From positions 1 through 22,166 of IMG/VR virus record IMGVR_UViG_3300046007_007542: a stretch of 22,166 nucleotides of DNA, one strand, 5' to 3'. Numbering within the stretch: position 1 is the first letter of the stretch; the number at the start of each line of letters is the position of its first letter. Positions 6,203 through 13,432 of the stretch are shown in pieces. The stretch comes from a virus. Position numbers and translations under genes: made by a program. The notes below the pieces were generated by a model. It was not told the DNA's origin. It made no database searches and saw only the letters and a list, made by a program, of their open reading frames with translations.

Positions 6203-8413
6203 TCAAAGCCTGCCAATGGGGCGGTAATGATTTTTAATGTCTTTAATCGCTCCCTTGTAGGCCACAATTATCTTTTGCTCTCGCTTCGGAAACTTGCGAA
6301 CATGTAGCGTTTTTTTGGCCTGCGCAAGGCGAGTAAACTCACATTCAAGATAAATAATTTTGTTGTAGACGCTCAGGCCGTTTTCTTTGAAAAACAGTTC
6401 AGTTTCAGACTCAGAGCAGTAATAAGCTCCATTTTTGTCTCGGCTGTCCCCGGTCATCACGACGAAAAAACAGTTATCATTGAGCGCCTCGATTGCCTTT
6501 TTGTAACCTGCAAAAAGCGTGTCGCGGAATTTTTCGTAGGTGTCCATCGAGTTAATTTCACCTTCTGGAGACTTACCGTCATAGTCAATGTAACGCTCGA
6601 CCTTGTAATACGGAGGACACGTAAAAACCAAATCGAATTTTCCTTCCGGAAGATACGTCGCGCTGTCGCTTTTTATCCACTGAACAGAGGTAAACTCGGA
6701 ACATATCTTGTTGTTTGCGTCACACTGATTTTGCCTAATTTCACTGGCAACGTATTCGTATCCACAAGCGCCTGCAACGTAGCCAAACTGAACGCCGCCG
6801 CCAAAAGGATTGTAAACTCTAGTTCCATTTTTCGGCATAAAGAAACGCGCGATTACCTCACAAGCAACTGGGTCAAGAACGGAGGCATTCCCATTGTGAG
6901 CCTTTGTTGAAACTTTGATTTCTCCGTCTGCGCTAAGCTTTCGCTTGGTATTCACAACATTAGAGAATCCGGCCTCGCCCTGCCAACAGCCCTCGCGGCT
7001 TGCGTAAGATGGATTTTGAACTCCAGCCCTCTCTCCAGATTCATCAATTTTGGTTCGCCATTCTTTCTTCAATCTCAACCAGTCGCCTTTTAACGAACTC
7101 CACACGTTGCACATCGTAATATGAGCCAAAAGCTTGATTCGAGAATCCTCGAAACGGCCTTTGATCATGTAGTGGAAACCTGACATCTTTAAGTATGTCG
7201 TAAACCCAACGCTCTCGAAAACCTTTGGAGTTTCAAACTTGCTTTTAGGGTCAGTCGTAATCAAAGCCGGATAATCATCCTGGTTCTTTGAAAGAACTTC
7301 CAAAACCAGATTTCGGTAAAGCTCTGGCGAATAATGAGCTGGCCGAATAACAGATTGAAGCAAACAAAACTCGCCTACTTCATGGTTGATTTGAAATGTA
7401 AAAAAACCAGCAAACTCACCATCAACCTTTAAAATGATTGCTGAATGAATTTGCATGTTTTTCCTAGCTGCTCGCATTGCAATTCCATCTTCGATTGCGA
7501 GCTTTGCTACGTCGGACTCATAACCTGACCCAATAACACTTTCCACGTGTTCAAATGCCACCGATTTTTTAAACAGTTCTTCTTGCATGCTCTTTTTTGT
7601 TTTTTTGTTGTTTTTCAATGTGTATCCAGAAAGAACGCCGCATTGATCGCTGCAGTCCTCACATTTTCCGGTGAATACGTCCGGTTTGTTGACGCTAATG
7701 TTTACCATAGCGTTTATGTCTTTTCGCTTTTCGACGATCAAATCGCCGGAAATTACAAATGGATGGGAAGCTGGTATTCTTAACGGATTGTCAATTTGCG
7801 GCTCCAACTTGTAAAGTTCCCGCTGAATTGCATCCATGCGCCTTCCATTCTCCGTTTCACCAAATTTGGCTGAAACAATTCTAGCAACTGACCGAAGACC
7901 AAAAGCTTGCGCTCGGTAGAATTGAATCAATCGCCAATCAAGCTCTTCTTTGGTGTCTAATGCTGAAATTGAAGTGTTTAAAACAGCCCCAGCCGCCGCA
8001 AGTCTCTTAAAATGCTCATCTGATGCTGAAACCCAATGCTTTGTAATGATAACTGGGGTTTTTAACTTCCCAAGCCATTCGCAAACTTCAACCGTTCCAT
8101 TCCAATCGTGCGACGGGTCACCCATCGTCCCAATGCGAAACCAGTTTGCGCCGTGCGACATGACTTTTCGCTCAATCAAAGTTTTTTCAGCCGGAATAAT
8201 CTTTCTGCTCACGCTAACTGCAAAATCATAACCATAAAGGGAAGCGAGTTTGTTAGCGTAGCAAGAATCGTAACATCCGACGCCAGGTCTGGCTTTCATT
8301 CCTAGACTGCAACCTTTTACTGTATCGATATCCATTACGCCCTTGCTGTTTACTTCAACTGTCAATCGCTTGGCGTAGCGTTTGAATTTCAAATTAAGCT
8401 GAGTTGCTTTCAT
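6203..8413 (-). CDS. Three-domain DNA modification enzyme: radical-SAM-like + GNAT-like + DNA methyltransferase
   Basis: 736 aa from the ATG at 8413, which overlaps the upstream stop (ATGA); this decides the start. Residues 1-265 have cysteines C35, C47 and C51 (GCYDSCYAN) and strands typical of a radical-SAM-like barrel (FRIGTMGDPSHDW 92-104, PVIITKHW 120-127, NTSISALD 146-153). A second cluster, C251-x2-C254-x3-C258, follows. Residues about 285-420 look like a GNAT acyltransferase (AIILKVDGEFAGFFTF, CLLQSVIRPAHYSPELYRNL, KVFESVGF). Residues about 430-736 are an amino-methyltransferase of a phage type, with VYNPFGGGVQFGYVAG (533-548) for SAM binding, FTCPPYY (597-603) as the catalytic DPPY-like motif, and MTGDSRDKNG (653-662). 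I infer adenine or cytosine methylation plus further elaboration of the base, as a shield against restriction. The methyltransferase is sure; the first two domains are probable. Confidence 0.8.
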   Translation of the reverse strand: MKATQLNLKFKRYAKRLTVEVNSKGVMDIDTVKGCSLGMKARPGVGCYDSCYANKLASLYGYDFAVSVSRKIIPAEKTLIERKVMSHGANWFRIGTMGDPSHDWNGTVEVCEWLGKLKTPVIITKHWVSASDEHFKRLAAAGAVLNTSISALDTKEELDWRLIQFYRAQAFGLRSVARIVSAKFGETENGRRMDAIQRELYKLEPQIDNPLRIPASHPFVISGDLIVEKRKDINAMVNISVNKPDVFTGKCEDCSDQCGVLSGYTLKNNKKTKKSMQEELFKKSVAFEHVESVIGSGYESDVAKLAIEDGIAMRAARKNMQIHSAIILKVDGEFAGFFTFQINHEVGEFCLLQSVIRPAHYSPELYRNLVLEVLSKNQDDYPALITTDPKSKFETPKVFESVGFTTYLKMSGFHYMIKGRFEDSRIKLLAHITMCNVWSSLKGDWLRLKKEWRTKIDESGERAGVQNPSYASREGCWQGEAGFSNVVNTKRKLSADGEIKVSTKAHNGNASVLDPVACEVIARFFMPKNGTRVYNPFGGGVQFGYVAGACGYEYVASEIRQNQCDANNKICSEFTSVQWIKSDSATYLPEGKFDLVFTCPPYYKVERYIDYDGKSPEGEINSMDTYEKFRDTLFAGYKKAIEALNDNCFFVVMTGDSRDKNGAYYCSESETELFFKENGLSVYNKIIYLECEFTRLAQAKKTLHVRKFPKREQKIIVAYKGAIKDIKNHYRPIGRL

Positions 8414-8574
8414 TTTGCTCTGTATTGCCGTTGATATTCCCGATTCCTCTCCGCGCAAATCTCGCATCGCGTCCGATTCGGCACGGCCAACCTAGCGCAG
8501 ATCGCGCATCTACCGGCGGCGATCTGCTTTTCCTGCCAGCGTCGATTTCTAATGGTCTTTCCGTCTCCGTTCAT
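8410..8574 (-). CDS. 54-aa zinc-finger-like protein
   Basis: 54 aa from the ATG at 8574, chosen because it makes an ATGA overlap with the upstream stop. It has two CxxC pairs, RCAIC and RCEIC (about residues 28-31 and 41-44), flanked by basic stretches (TIRNRRWQEKQ and ERNREYQRQYRAK). That is a small treble-clef-like zinc knuckle. Such mini-proteins are frequent in phages and may bind nucleic acid or a partner protein. It is directly coupled by ATGA to the modification enzyme, so it may be an accessory factor of it. Confidence 0.65.
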   Translation of the reverse strand: MNGDGKTIRNRRWQEKQIAAGRCAICARLAVPNRTRCEICAERNREYQRQYRAK

Positions 8575-8954
8575 TTCGTCACCCTTTCCATCTCTGCGTT
8601 GTGCAAATCGACAGTTTCTTGAAAGTTCTGGTGATTCCTGACCATTTCGACGGTCCAAGGCTTCCACTCGACCGGGACGACTTCGCGGATGTGGACCTGC
8701 CTAGCGTCCCCGCTCGCTTTGTCTTTAGCGTCCTCCTCGGTAGGCCAGATTACACACATGCATAGATCATCAAGACCGTAAAGGTTAATCCAGCCCTCCA
8801 GCCTTTTCGGTTTTGGTCGATGCTGATCCACGATTTTTCGAGTATCCGCAATCACATGCATCTCCTCTTCGGTCAAACCTTCAGTATCATCGATGACAGC
8901 GAGGATCTCCAACAGCTTTTCTGCGGCTTCCAGTAGTTCGTTTTGTTCTTTCAT
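8571..8954 (-). CDS. Hypothetical 127-aa phage protein
   Basis: 127 aa from the ATG at 8954; a TTG three codons earlier is less likely. The N-terminal 50 residues are acidic and helical (EQNELLEAAEKLLEILAVID, then LTEEEMHVIADTRKIVDQH), suggesting a coiled coil. The second part (GWINLYGLDDLCMCVIWPT, EEDAKDKASGDARQVHIREVVP) matches a strand/turn/helix/strand pattern seen in many small uncharacterised phage proteins. The last part (WTVEMVRNHQNFQETVDLHN) is helical. No function is recognised. It starts 1 nt after the upstream stop and overlaps the zinc-finger gene by ATGA. Confidence 0.65.
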   Translation of the reverse strand: MKEQNELLEAAEKLLEILAVIDDTEGLTEEEMHVIADTRKIVDQHRPKPKRLEGWINLYGLDDLCMCVIWPTEEDAKDKASGDARQVHIREVVPVEWKPWTVEMVRNHQNFQETVDLHNAEMERVTK

Positions 8955-8955
8955 A

Positions 8956-9171
8956 TCAATCAAGTTTAAGCTTAAACATAAGCGAGTTCACAGCCTCGCG
9001 CTCCGTCTCTCCGCATTGGGTTTCCACATCGCCGAAAAGCTCAATCGAAGCCTCCCAGTAGGAATCGGACATGTCGAAGACGTAGAAGGTTTCGATACCC
9101 AATCGTTTCGCGTCTTTCTTCCAGCGCGGCACTTCGTCTGCAACATCTAGAAAATCGTTTATTTCGTTCAT
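8956..9171 (-). CDS. Hypothetical 71-aa phage protein
   Basis: 71 aa from the ATG at 9171 (ATGA overlap with the upstream gene). It is acidic, with an N-terminal helix (NEINDFLDVADEVPRWKKDA) and a strand-turn-strand-helix part (ETFYVFDMSDSYWEASIELF, GDVETQCGETEREAVNSLMF). The closing GETEREAVNSL pattern recalls the last helix of HicB-like or similar small alpha/beta folds, but this is too weak for a call. No toxin partner is next to it. Confidence 0.6.
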   Translation of the reverse strand: MNEINDFLDVADEVPRWKKDAKRLGIETFYVFDMSDSYWEASIELFGDVETQCGETEREAVNSLMFKLKLD

Positions 9172-9482
9172 GGTTTTGTTCCAATATTTGGTTGAACTAA
9201 CGAGGATTCCTCGGTAGATGGGTATTTGGCAAGAGCTTCCAGCAAGCAGTCTGCGGCATCTACCGCCGCTTCGGCAATAACGTCCCAGTGGCATCTGTCC
9301 CATCGCGAATTTAGGACAATGGACTGCATTGCCGCCTTCGCCGCCTCAAATCGCATTTGTTCTTGTGTCATGTTTTGCTTCAAAAGTTCGGTTTGGAGGT
9401 TCTGCAAAACTGCGTCGTTTTGGGCTGCAATTCTTTTCTTCCGCTCGATTTCAAGAGCCTTGGCGAGTTGGTCTTTGTTCAT
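9168..9482 (-). CDS. Hypothetical 104-aa coiled-coil protein
   Basis: 104 aa with a good GGAGAG ribosome-binding site that lies inside the end of the upstream gene, and an ATGA overlap. The first 55 residues are highly charged and helical (KDQLAKALEIERKKRIAAQN, LQNLQTELLKQNMTQEQMRF), consistent with a coiled coil. Next comes a helix with WDVIAEAAVDAADCLLEALAKYP. The tail is polar. No family is recognised. Confidence 0.65.
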   Translation of the reverse strand: MNKDQLAKALEIERKKRIAAQNDAVLQNLQTELLKQNMTQEQMRFEAAKAAMQSIVLNSRWDRCHWDVIAEAAVDAADCLLEALAKYPSTEESSLVQPNIGTKP

Positions 9483-9757
9483 GGTTCTCTCCTTTCAAAA
9501 CCTTTTGCATACCATTGGGCGAGCAGACTTTTCTTTCCGCCTCCGGTGAAGTAAGCCAACCCATGCTGTTGCAGCATAAAGAAGTTCGGCCTGATCCCAG
9601 CGGACATTACATCCGCCTTCGTTGAACCGGGGTTTTGCTTTAGAAAATCAAGCGTTGCCTTTGCATTGAGAGCGGCTTGCTTTTGAGCCGAAGTTCTGCC
9701 AGAGCGCCAGTCAGATTGGACTTGCTTTTGTCCTGGTGATAGATCGTCGTCGCTCAT
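9479..9757 (-). CDS. Hypothetical 92-aa protein, possibly winged-helix
   Basis: 92 aa from the ATG at 9757, overlapping the upstream stop (ATGA). After a polar N-terminus (SDDDLSPGQKQVQSDWRSGR), residues about 28-75 read like a winged helix: AALNAKATLDFLKQNPGSTK, ADVMSAGIRPNFFMLQQHGL, AYFTGGGKKSLLAQWY. The second helix, turn and wing are plausible for DNA binding. The family is not recognised and the target unknown. Confidence 0.6.
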   Translation of the reverse strand: MSDDDLSPGQKQVQSDWRSGRTSAQKQAALNAKATLDFLKQNPGSTKADVMSAGIRPNFFMLQQHGLAYFTGGGKKSLLAQWYAKGFERREP

Positions 9758-9933
9758 TTGGCCCTCCCCTCTTCAAAGCGTGACCATTCCGCCATTACGC
9801 GCACCTCGGTCAGTTCCGCGATAGCCCGATCTTTCTCGTCCCGTTGCGCTCCCATTTCGAGGGCAAAATAAAAGGCGAGTCCGTAGCCAAGTCCTGTGAT
9901 CAGGCAAAGTAATGCTGTTGCGTAGTCTCTCAT
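9754..9933 (-). CDS. 59-aa single-span membrane protein with coiled-coil tail
   Basis: A short gene from the ATG at 9933 to TGA at 9754-9756, with an ATGA overlap onto the next gene. Residues about 6-26 form one hydrophobic segment (TALLCLITGLGYGLAFYFAL). A charged helix follows (QRDEKDRAIAELTEVRVMAE). The layout resembles small phage membrane proteins such as inner-membrane spanin-like or exclusion proteins, but it is far from the lysis genes. The start is preceded by TTAACGAAC, which includes the stop codon of the upstream gene, rather than by a Shine-Dalgarno. Confidence 0.6.
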   Translation of the reverse strand: MRDYATALLCLITGLGYGLAFYFALEMGAQRDEKDRAIAELTEVRVMAEWSRFEEGRAK

Positions 9934-9943
9934 TTTTAGTTCG

Positions 9944-10234
9944 TTAATTAGATTCTAATTCACGCAAATGACGCTGAAGGTTCGCGAACTTCCTGACCCT
10001 TTTACATGCCACCTTCAATTGATGGTCGTCCGATTTTGGGTCACTGTGCAAAAATGCAATTCCAAGCAAAGCGCATCCAACATTTGCGGCGAGTTCGATT
10101 ATAACTGGTTCAATTTCCTTCAAAGGCAAATCACCACTTAAATCGCGAGAGATATCGTCCACAATATCTCCAGCTAGAATCCCGGCTGCCAACGAATACT
10201 CGCCGTTAGCCATTGCTCTTATATATTCCTTCAT
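9944..10234 (-). CDS. Hypothetical 96-aa phage protein
   Basis: 96 aa; the ATG at 10234 overlaps the stop of the nuclease-like gene (ATGA). It is mostly helical: EYIRAMANGEYSLAAGILAG, DIVDDISRDLSGDLPLKEIE, then a more hydrophobic helix PVIIELAANVGCALLGIAFL that is probably buried rather than membrane-spanning, and a basic C-terminus (KVACKRVRKFANLQRHLREL). No family is recognised. It is the last gene of the recombination stretch before a short 10-nt gap. Confidence 0.6.
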   Translation of the reverse strand: MKEYIRAMANGEYSLAAGILAGDIVDDISRDLSGDLPLKEIEPVIIELAANVGCALLGIAFLHSDPKSDDHQLKVACKRVRKFANLQRHLRELESN

Positions 10235-10548
10235 GATATATCTATTTCTTTCAATTCATATCTCCCGTTTTTGTTCTTCCTCCACCCGTGAACCAAAATG
10301 ATCCATCCGGCGGCTCGTAAATGTTCCAAGGCATCCGATTCATTGATCTTGTTGATGCGGCTTTTTGTATTCGCCCAGCTTGTTGATTGCACCGCTACAG
10401 TCTCGCCATCGCGGATCGCGAGGATGTCGATGATGCCGAAAAGATCCTGTCTAATGCGAGCGTGAGGATTCCACTTCTCGACTACCTGGACTAGCTGGCA
10501 GGTTTTGCGCAGATGGGCCAAGCTGCGAGCGGTGGGGGATTGTTTCAT
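10231..10548 (-). CDS. PD-(D/E)XK nuclease-like phage protein
   Basis: 105 aa. The core LFGIIDILAIRDGETVAVQS has the strand-turn-strand shape of the restriction-endonuclease fold. The Asp of IIDIL would be the metal ligand, and a Q-x-T (VQSTS) takes the usual E-x-K place. A helix (ESDALEHLRAAGWIILVHGW) and a basic end follow. The N-terminal part KWNPHARIRQDLFG is typical of a small uncharacterised phage family with this fold. It lies directly after the YqaJ exonuclease (ATGA), so a recombination or resolvase-like role is reasonable. With Q-x-T instead of E-x-K it may bind DNA without cutting. Confidence 0.6.
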   Translation of the reverse strand: MKQSPTARSLAHLRKTCQLVQVVEKWNPHARIRQDLFGIIDILAIRDGETVAVQSTSWANTKSRINKINESDALEHLRAAGWIILVHGWRKNKNGRYELKEIDIS

Positions 10549-11177
10549 CGTTTGTTTGCTGCGATCTCCTGCTCCCAGGCTTCCTCGTATTGCTCCGAGA
10601 ACGTGATGAGTGCGGCCTTGAGCTTTTGCGTAAACTCATCCCGCTCGATGAGGATCCGAAGGCTTGCCAGACCAGGCGACCAGCTTTGGAACCACCATGC
10701 CTCCGCTCCGGTCACGGCCATGCATCCGTGAACCTGATAAAGGTAGGAATCAGGAAGGATCCCAGCTCGACGGTATTCGATGTGCGTTGATGGCACTGGA
10801 ACTTTGCCCTCAAATCCAATGCTTTCGCCCTCAAGGAGGCCATCTGGCGAACATCCGAACCAGCCGTAATTGCTCTGACAAAAGCCCACCTGGACCAGCT
10901 TGTTTCCGGTAGCCTTCTCAAAAGCATCGACGGCCTGCGGCTCCATCTCAGTGCCGCGCTGCATGGCCGCGTTTTCAAAGTTGGGATTCTGCCAGCATTT
11001 CGCGCGTTCGCTGATAAGCTTGCAGATGGCCTTCTCACGCGCTCCCTCCGCGACCTTTCCTTTGGCCAAAAGCCACGGTCCAAAATTGGAAGCGGTCAGG
11101 ACTCCACGGCGAAGGTCGTGCCACTCCTCGGAGCGCTGCTCGCAATAGTAAATCGTGCAGTCTGGAAATTCTTTCAT
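10545..11177 (-). CDS. YqaJ-type viral recombinase (lambda-exonuclease family)
   Basis: 210 aa, the usual length for the family. Motifs in order: QRSEEWHDLRRGVLTASNFG (14-33), the family opening; RGTEMEP (74-80), with the metal-binding Glu region; GCSPDGLL (108-115), with the catalytic Asp; GFEGKVP (121-127), with the E-x-K pair; and YQVHGCMAVTG (147-157), with the conserved Gln. These enzymes resect double-stranded ends 5' to 3' and hand single strands to an annealing protein. The partner is RecT, encoded two genes upstream. The two intervening genes are the DGQHR-like and 143-aa proteins. Confidence 0.9.
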   Translation of the reverse strand: MKEFPDCTIYYCEQRSEEWHDLRRGVLTASNFGPWLLAKGKVAEGAREKAICKLISERAKCWQNPNFENAAMQRGTEMEPQAVDAFEKATGNKLVQVGFCQSNYGWFGCSPDGLLEGESIGFEGKVPVPSTHIEYRRAGILPDSYLYQVHGCMAVTGAEAWWFQSWSPGLASLRILIERDEFTQKLKAALITFSEQYEEAWEQEIAANKR

Positions 11178-11605
11178 GCTGATGCCAACGTTCTGGGTTT
11201 GGTTTCGAAGTCGAGACGAAGCGCCCTGTCGAGGATGTCATCGTTTGGCAGGTGGTTAATGCTCGGCAGGATCTCCGGTTTAGCCGGCTCGATTCGTGCC
11301 GGTATCACCTCGCGCTTCGATGCTGGAACCAGCTTCCCGCGCACCATCTTCGCGTCCTTGGCCGGGATCACTCTCGCCGGAATGATCCTTTCCTCGGTGG
11401 CGTCGATGCCAGTTTGGAAGTCGCACTTCCCGCCAAGGCCAACGTAGAGATCGACTCGGCGTTGCATCTTCTTTCGCTGCCTTGATGTGAGATCAAAGTT
11501 CTGGATCTGATACTCGGGAAGAAGGCGGCGAATCGCCGCAAGGTTGAATCGAATCGTTGGGTTCCCGCCCAGGTGATCAATGTGGTAGATGGAAACGTCT
11601 TTCAT
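11174..11605 (-). CDS. Hypothetical 143-aa protein with VIPAR-like repeats
   Basis: 143 aa with ATGA overlaps at both ends. Residues 1-65 look folded (DVSIYHIDHLGGNPTIRFNL, AAIRRLLPEYQIQNFDLTSR) and carry a basic stretch (RQRKKMQRR). Residues 74-109 hold five short repeats, IIPAR, VIPAK, LVPAS, VIPAR and IEPAK, a proline-containing linker that may be extended. The C-terminus is acidic/basic mixed. Unknown family. Its place between the DGQHR-like and YqaJ genes suggests a role near recombination or replication, but nothing in the sequence proves it. Confidence 0.65.
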   Translation of the reverse strand: MKDVSIYHIDHLGGNPTIRFNLAAIRRLLPEYQIQNFDLTSRQRKKMQRRVDLYVGLGGKCDFQTGIDATEERIIPARVIPAKDAKMVRGKLVPASKREVIPARIEPAKPEILPSINHLPNDDILDRALRLDFETKPRTLASA

Positions 11606-12411
11606 AGTTGTTCAAGCGTTGGGAAGCTTTCATCGAATGCCCATTTGAGAATTGTTGTGGGCTTGTTTTCTGCATGGGCCTTGAGTGCCTTGATGCCAAG
11701 GGCGGCGATCTCATGTTGCGAGAATTTACCTCGCGTCTTGTTGCTCTCGCGAATCAGGAGCTTTCGGAATGCCACTGCGGCAGGACTCCCGATTCCAGTC
11801 TCGACTCCGTTGAAGAACGATTCAGTTTTATCCTGCCCAATTCGCTCAAGAGCTAGAGATGCGAAGAAGGTTTTTCGCACCTTGCTGACGAGACCCTCAA
11901 GCACGTTCCACTTTTCAATGGCCCACTCAATCGAATCGTAATGCTGGTAATATGCATCAAGAACTTCGGTCTTCGACAATCGACGGGTTCCAAGATTCTT
12001 ACCGTCTGAGTAGCTCATCCACATCTTGGCGACACTTGACTTTGTAGCGTAGCTTGCGATTTCCTCGTATTTGAACGCATCTGAATAAGTCCTTGGAGTC
12101 CCTCCATCAATTAGCGGATAAACCTTTGGATCGAGTCCGCGAACCACCAAGACAACCGGAAAAAAGTCGGCTTGCAGGAAAGCATGAAGGCGATGCTGCG
12201 CATCGATCAATGCGCCATTCCAATCAAACCGAATTGCGTCTCCCGTAAACAACCATCTATCGTTGGTCATGTCTCGAACTGCCATCTTGACGAATTCCGG
12301 CTTGAGGTTCCGCTGAAAGTCAGGAACCGCAGCGAGCCACTTCTCGCAGATCTCGCGTGAGGTTTGCTCAAGCGAGACCTCAACGCCGTTGTAGGAAAGT
12401 TTATCGATCAT
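11602..12411 (-). CDS. DGQHR/ParB-like phage protein
   Basis: 269 aa. The key region is GDAIRFDWNGALIDAQHRLH (57-76), followed by VVLVVRGLDP (86-95) and IDGGTPRTYSDAF (101-113). This matches the phage variant of the ParB/Srx-like fold, in which the signature is usually I-D-G-Q-H-R; here the Gly is Ala. The remaining half is helical. Proteins of this fold include ParB CTP-switch and DndB-type regulators, but the phage branch is functionally obscure. It lies between RecT and the 143-aa protein with ATGA overlaps on both sides, so it is expressed with the recombination genes. Confidence 0.7.
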   Translation of the reverse strand: MIDKLSYNGVEVSLEQTSREICEKWLAAVPDFQRNLKPEFVKMAVRDMTNDRWLFTGDAIRFDWNGALIDAQHRLHAFLQADFFPVVLVVRGLDPKVYPLIDGGTPRTYSDAFKYEEIASYATKSSVAKMWMSYSDGKNLGTRRLSKTEVLDAYYQHYDSIEWAIEKWNVLEGLVSKVRKTFFASLALERIGQDKTESFFNGVETGIGSPAAVAFRKLLIRESNKTRGKFSQHEIAALGIKALKAHAENKPTTILKWAFDESFPTLEQL

Positions 12412-13166
12412 GCCGCGCCTCCTTCCGTAACGATTTCCGCTGCCGCCTCAATCGCTGGCTGCGAGAACGAAACCTTCGCGGCCTCGTTGGCGGCTCGATT
12501 CACCTGGATATCGGCGAGCTTGTCGCCATCCTTGTCGAGCGCATCGTGGAACTCAGGCGAGAGCGTCAGGCGCTTGGAATGGCGGCGGATAACCGTCTTC
12601 TTGGCCATCTCCTCGAAATCGGTGACCCACGGGCCGGATCCGCTCGCCTTGGACCGTTTGCGAATCGCTTCCACCTCCGCAAGCGTCATCACCTCGGTGT
12701 CGATCTCGCCGTTGGACATCTTAACGATGGAGTAAACCGCTTGGAGCTTCCCACGATCTTCCCGCCAGTTGACCGCATGGCTGATCTCGCCATTGATCCA
12801 TTCAAACGAGTCGTTCTCTTTGACCGTCTCGGCCTTCCACGAAACCACCTCGCCGGATCGTTTGGCAAGCTCGACGAGTCCCTTCCAGTCCACGATCAAT
12901 TGGACCTCTTTGCCGTAGGGGATCAGATGGCAGCGCCGGCCGTCAGGCTCAAGGCCAAGGCTAGAGCAGTCGAGCATGGCACGCATAAAGCTCTCCTGCG
13001 AGCATTCGGCGAGCTTGGGGGAGCGAAGTAGGAGCGTGGTGGCAACGCGCAGGAACCTGTCTGGCGTCATGTGGGAAGGCAAAGCGCGAGCAATCTGCGC
13101 ACGCACGGCCTCGGAATTGATCAGCCCCTTGATGGTGCGAGGGGCTTCGGTGATTTCGTTTTTCAT
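12408..13166 (-). CDS. recT: RecT single-strand annealing protein
   Basis: 252 aa from the ATG at 13166; the longer open frame to 13340 overlaps the upstream gene and is an Arg-rich, unlikely extension. Family features: ALPSHMTPDRFLRVATTLL (29-47), a conserved helix; then MLDCSSLGLEPDGRRCHLIP and YGKEVQLIVDWKGLVELA, the classic RecT core. RecT coats resected DNA and anneals complementary strands for recombination and concatemer formation. The matching exonuclease (YqaJ type) is encoded downstream in the same operon. The spacing of 23 nt to the gene before and ATGA to the gene after support one transcript. Confidence 0.93.
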   Translation of the reverse strand: MKNEITEAPRTIKGLINSEAVRAQIARALPSHMTPDRFLRVATTLLLRSPKLAECSQESFMRAMLDCSSLGLEPDGRRCHLIPYGKEVQLIVDWKGLVELAKRSGEVVSWKAETVKENDSFEWINGEISHAVNWREDRGKLQAVYSIVKMSNGEIDTEVMTLAEVEAIRKRSKASGSGPWVTDFEEMAKKTVIRRHSKRLTLSPEFHDALDKDGDKLADIQVNRAANEAAKVSFSQPAIEAAAEIVTEGGAA

Positions 13167-13189
13167 TCTCTTTTTTGGTAATGCGCGTA

Positions 13190-13432
13190 TCAGTCGCGCC
13201 CCTGCCCGTTGTCGGGGAAAATATCCAGAGCCAGCCCGTAAAGCTCCTCCTCGATGGCATCGACGGCGGCGAGTCGGATGCCTAGGTTTTTCAACATCCG
13301 CACCTGGACAGCGAGGCCGTCGTAGATGAGATGATCGCACGATTCCCGTTTGCGAAGTCGAAAGGCGCGGATCTCAGCGATGAGCTTGTCAGTCTCGCGT
13401 TCATGCGCGGTGAGTAGTTGGTTGAATGTCAT
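13190..13432 (-). CDS. Hypothetical 80-aa helical protein
   Basis: 80 aa, ATG at 13432 overlapping the upstream stop. Almost entirely helical and charged (FNQLLTAHERETDKLIAEIR, AFRLRKRESCDHLIYDGLAV, LGIRLAAVDAIEEELYGLAL). It could be a coiled coil or a small adaptor. No family recognised; the position just before RecT is the only hint. Confidence 0.6.
   Translation of the reverse strand: MTFNQLLTAHERETDKLIAEIRAFRLRKRESCDHLIYDGLAVQVRMLKNLGIRLAAVDAIEEELYGLALDIFPDNGQGRD

Noticed and set aside
13167-13340. Longer RecT N-terminus
   Set aside because: The extension is Arg/Pro-rich and lies over the 80-aa gene; RecT family proteins normally begin near the ATG at 13166.
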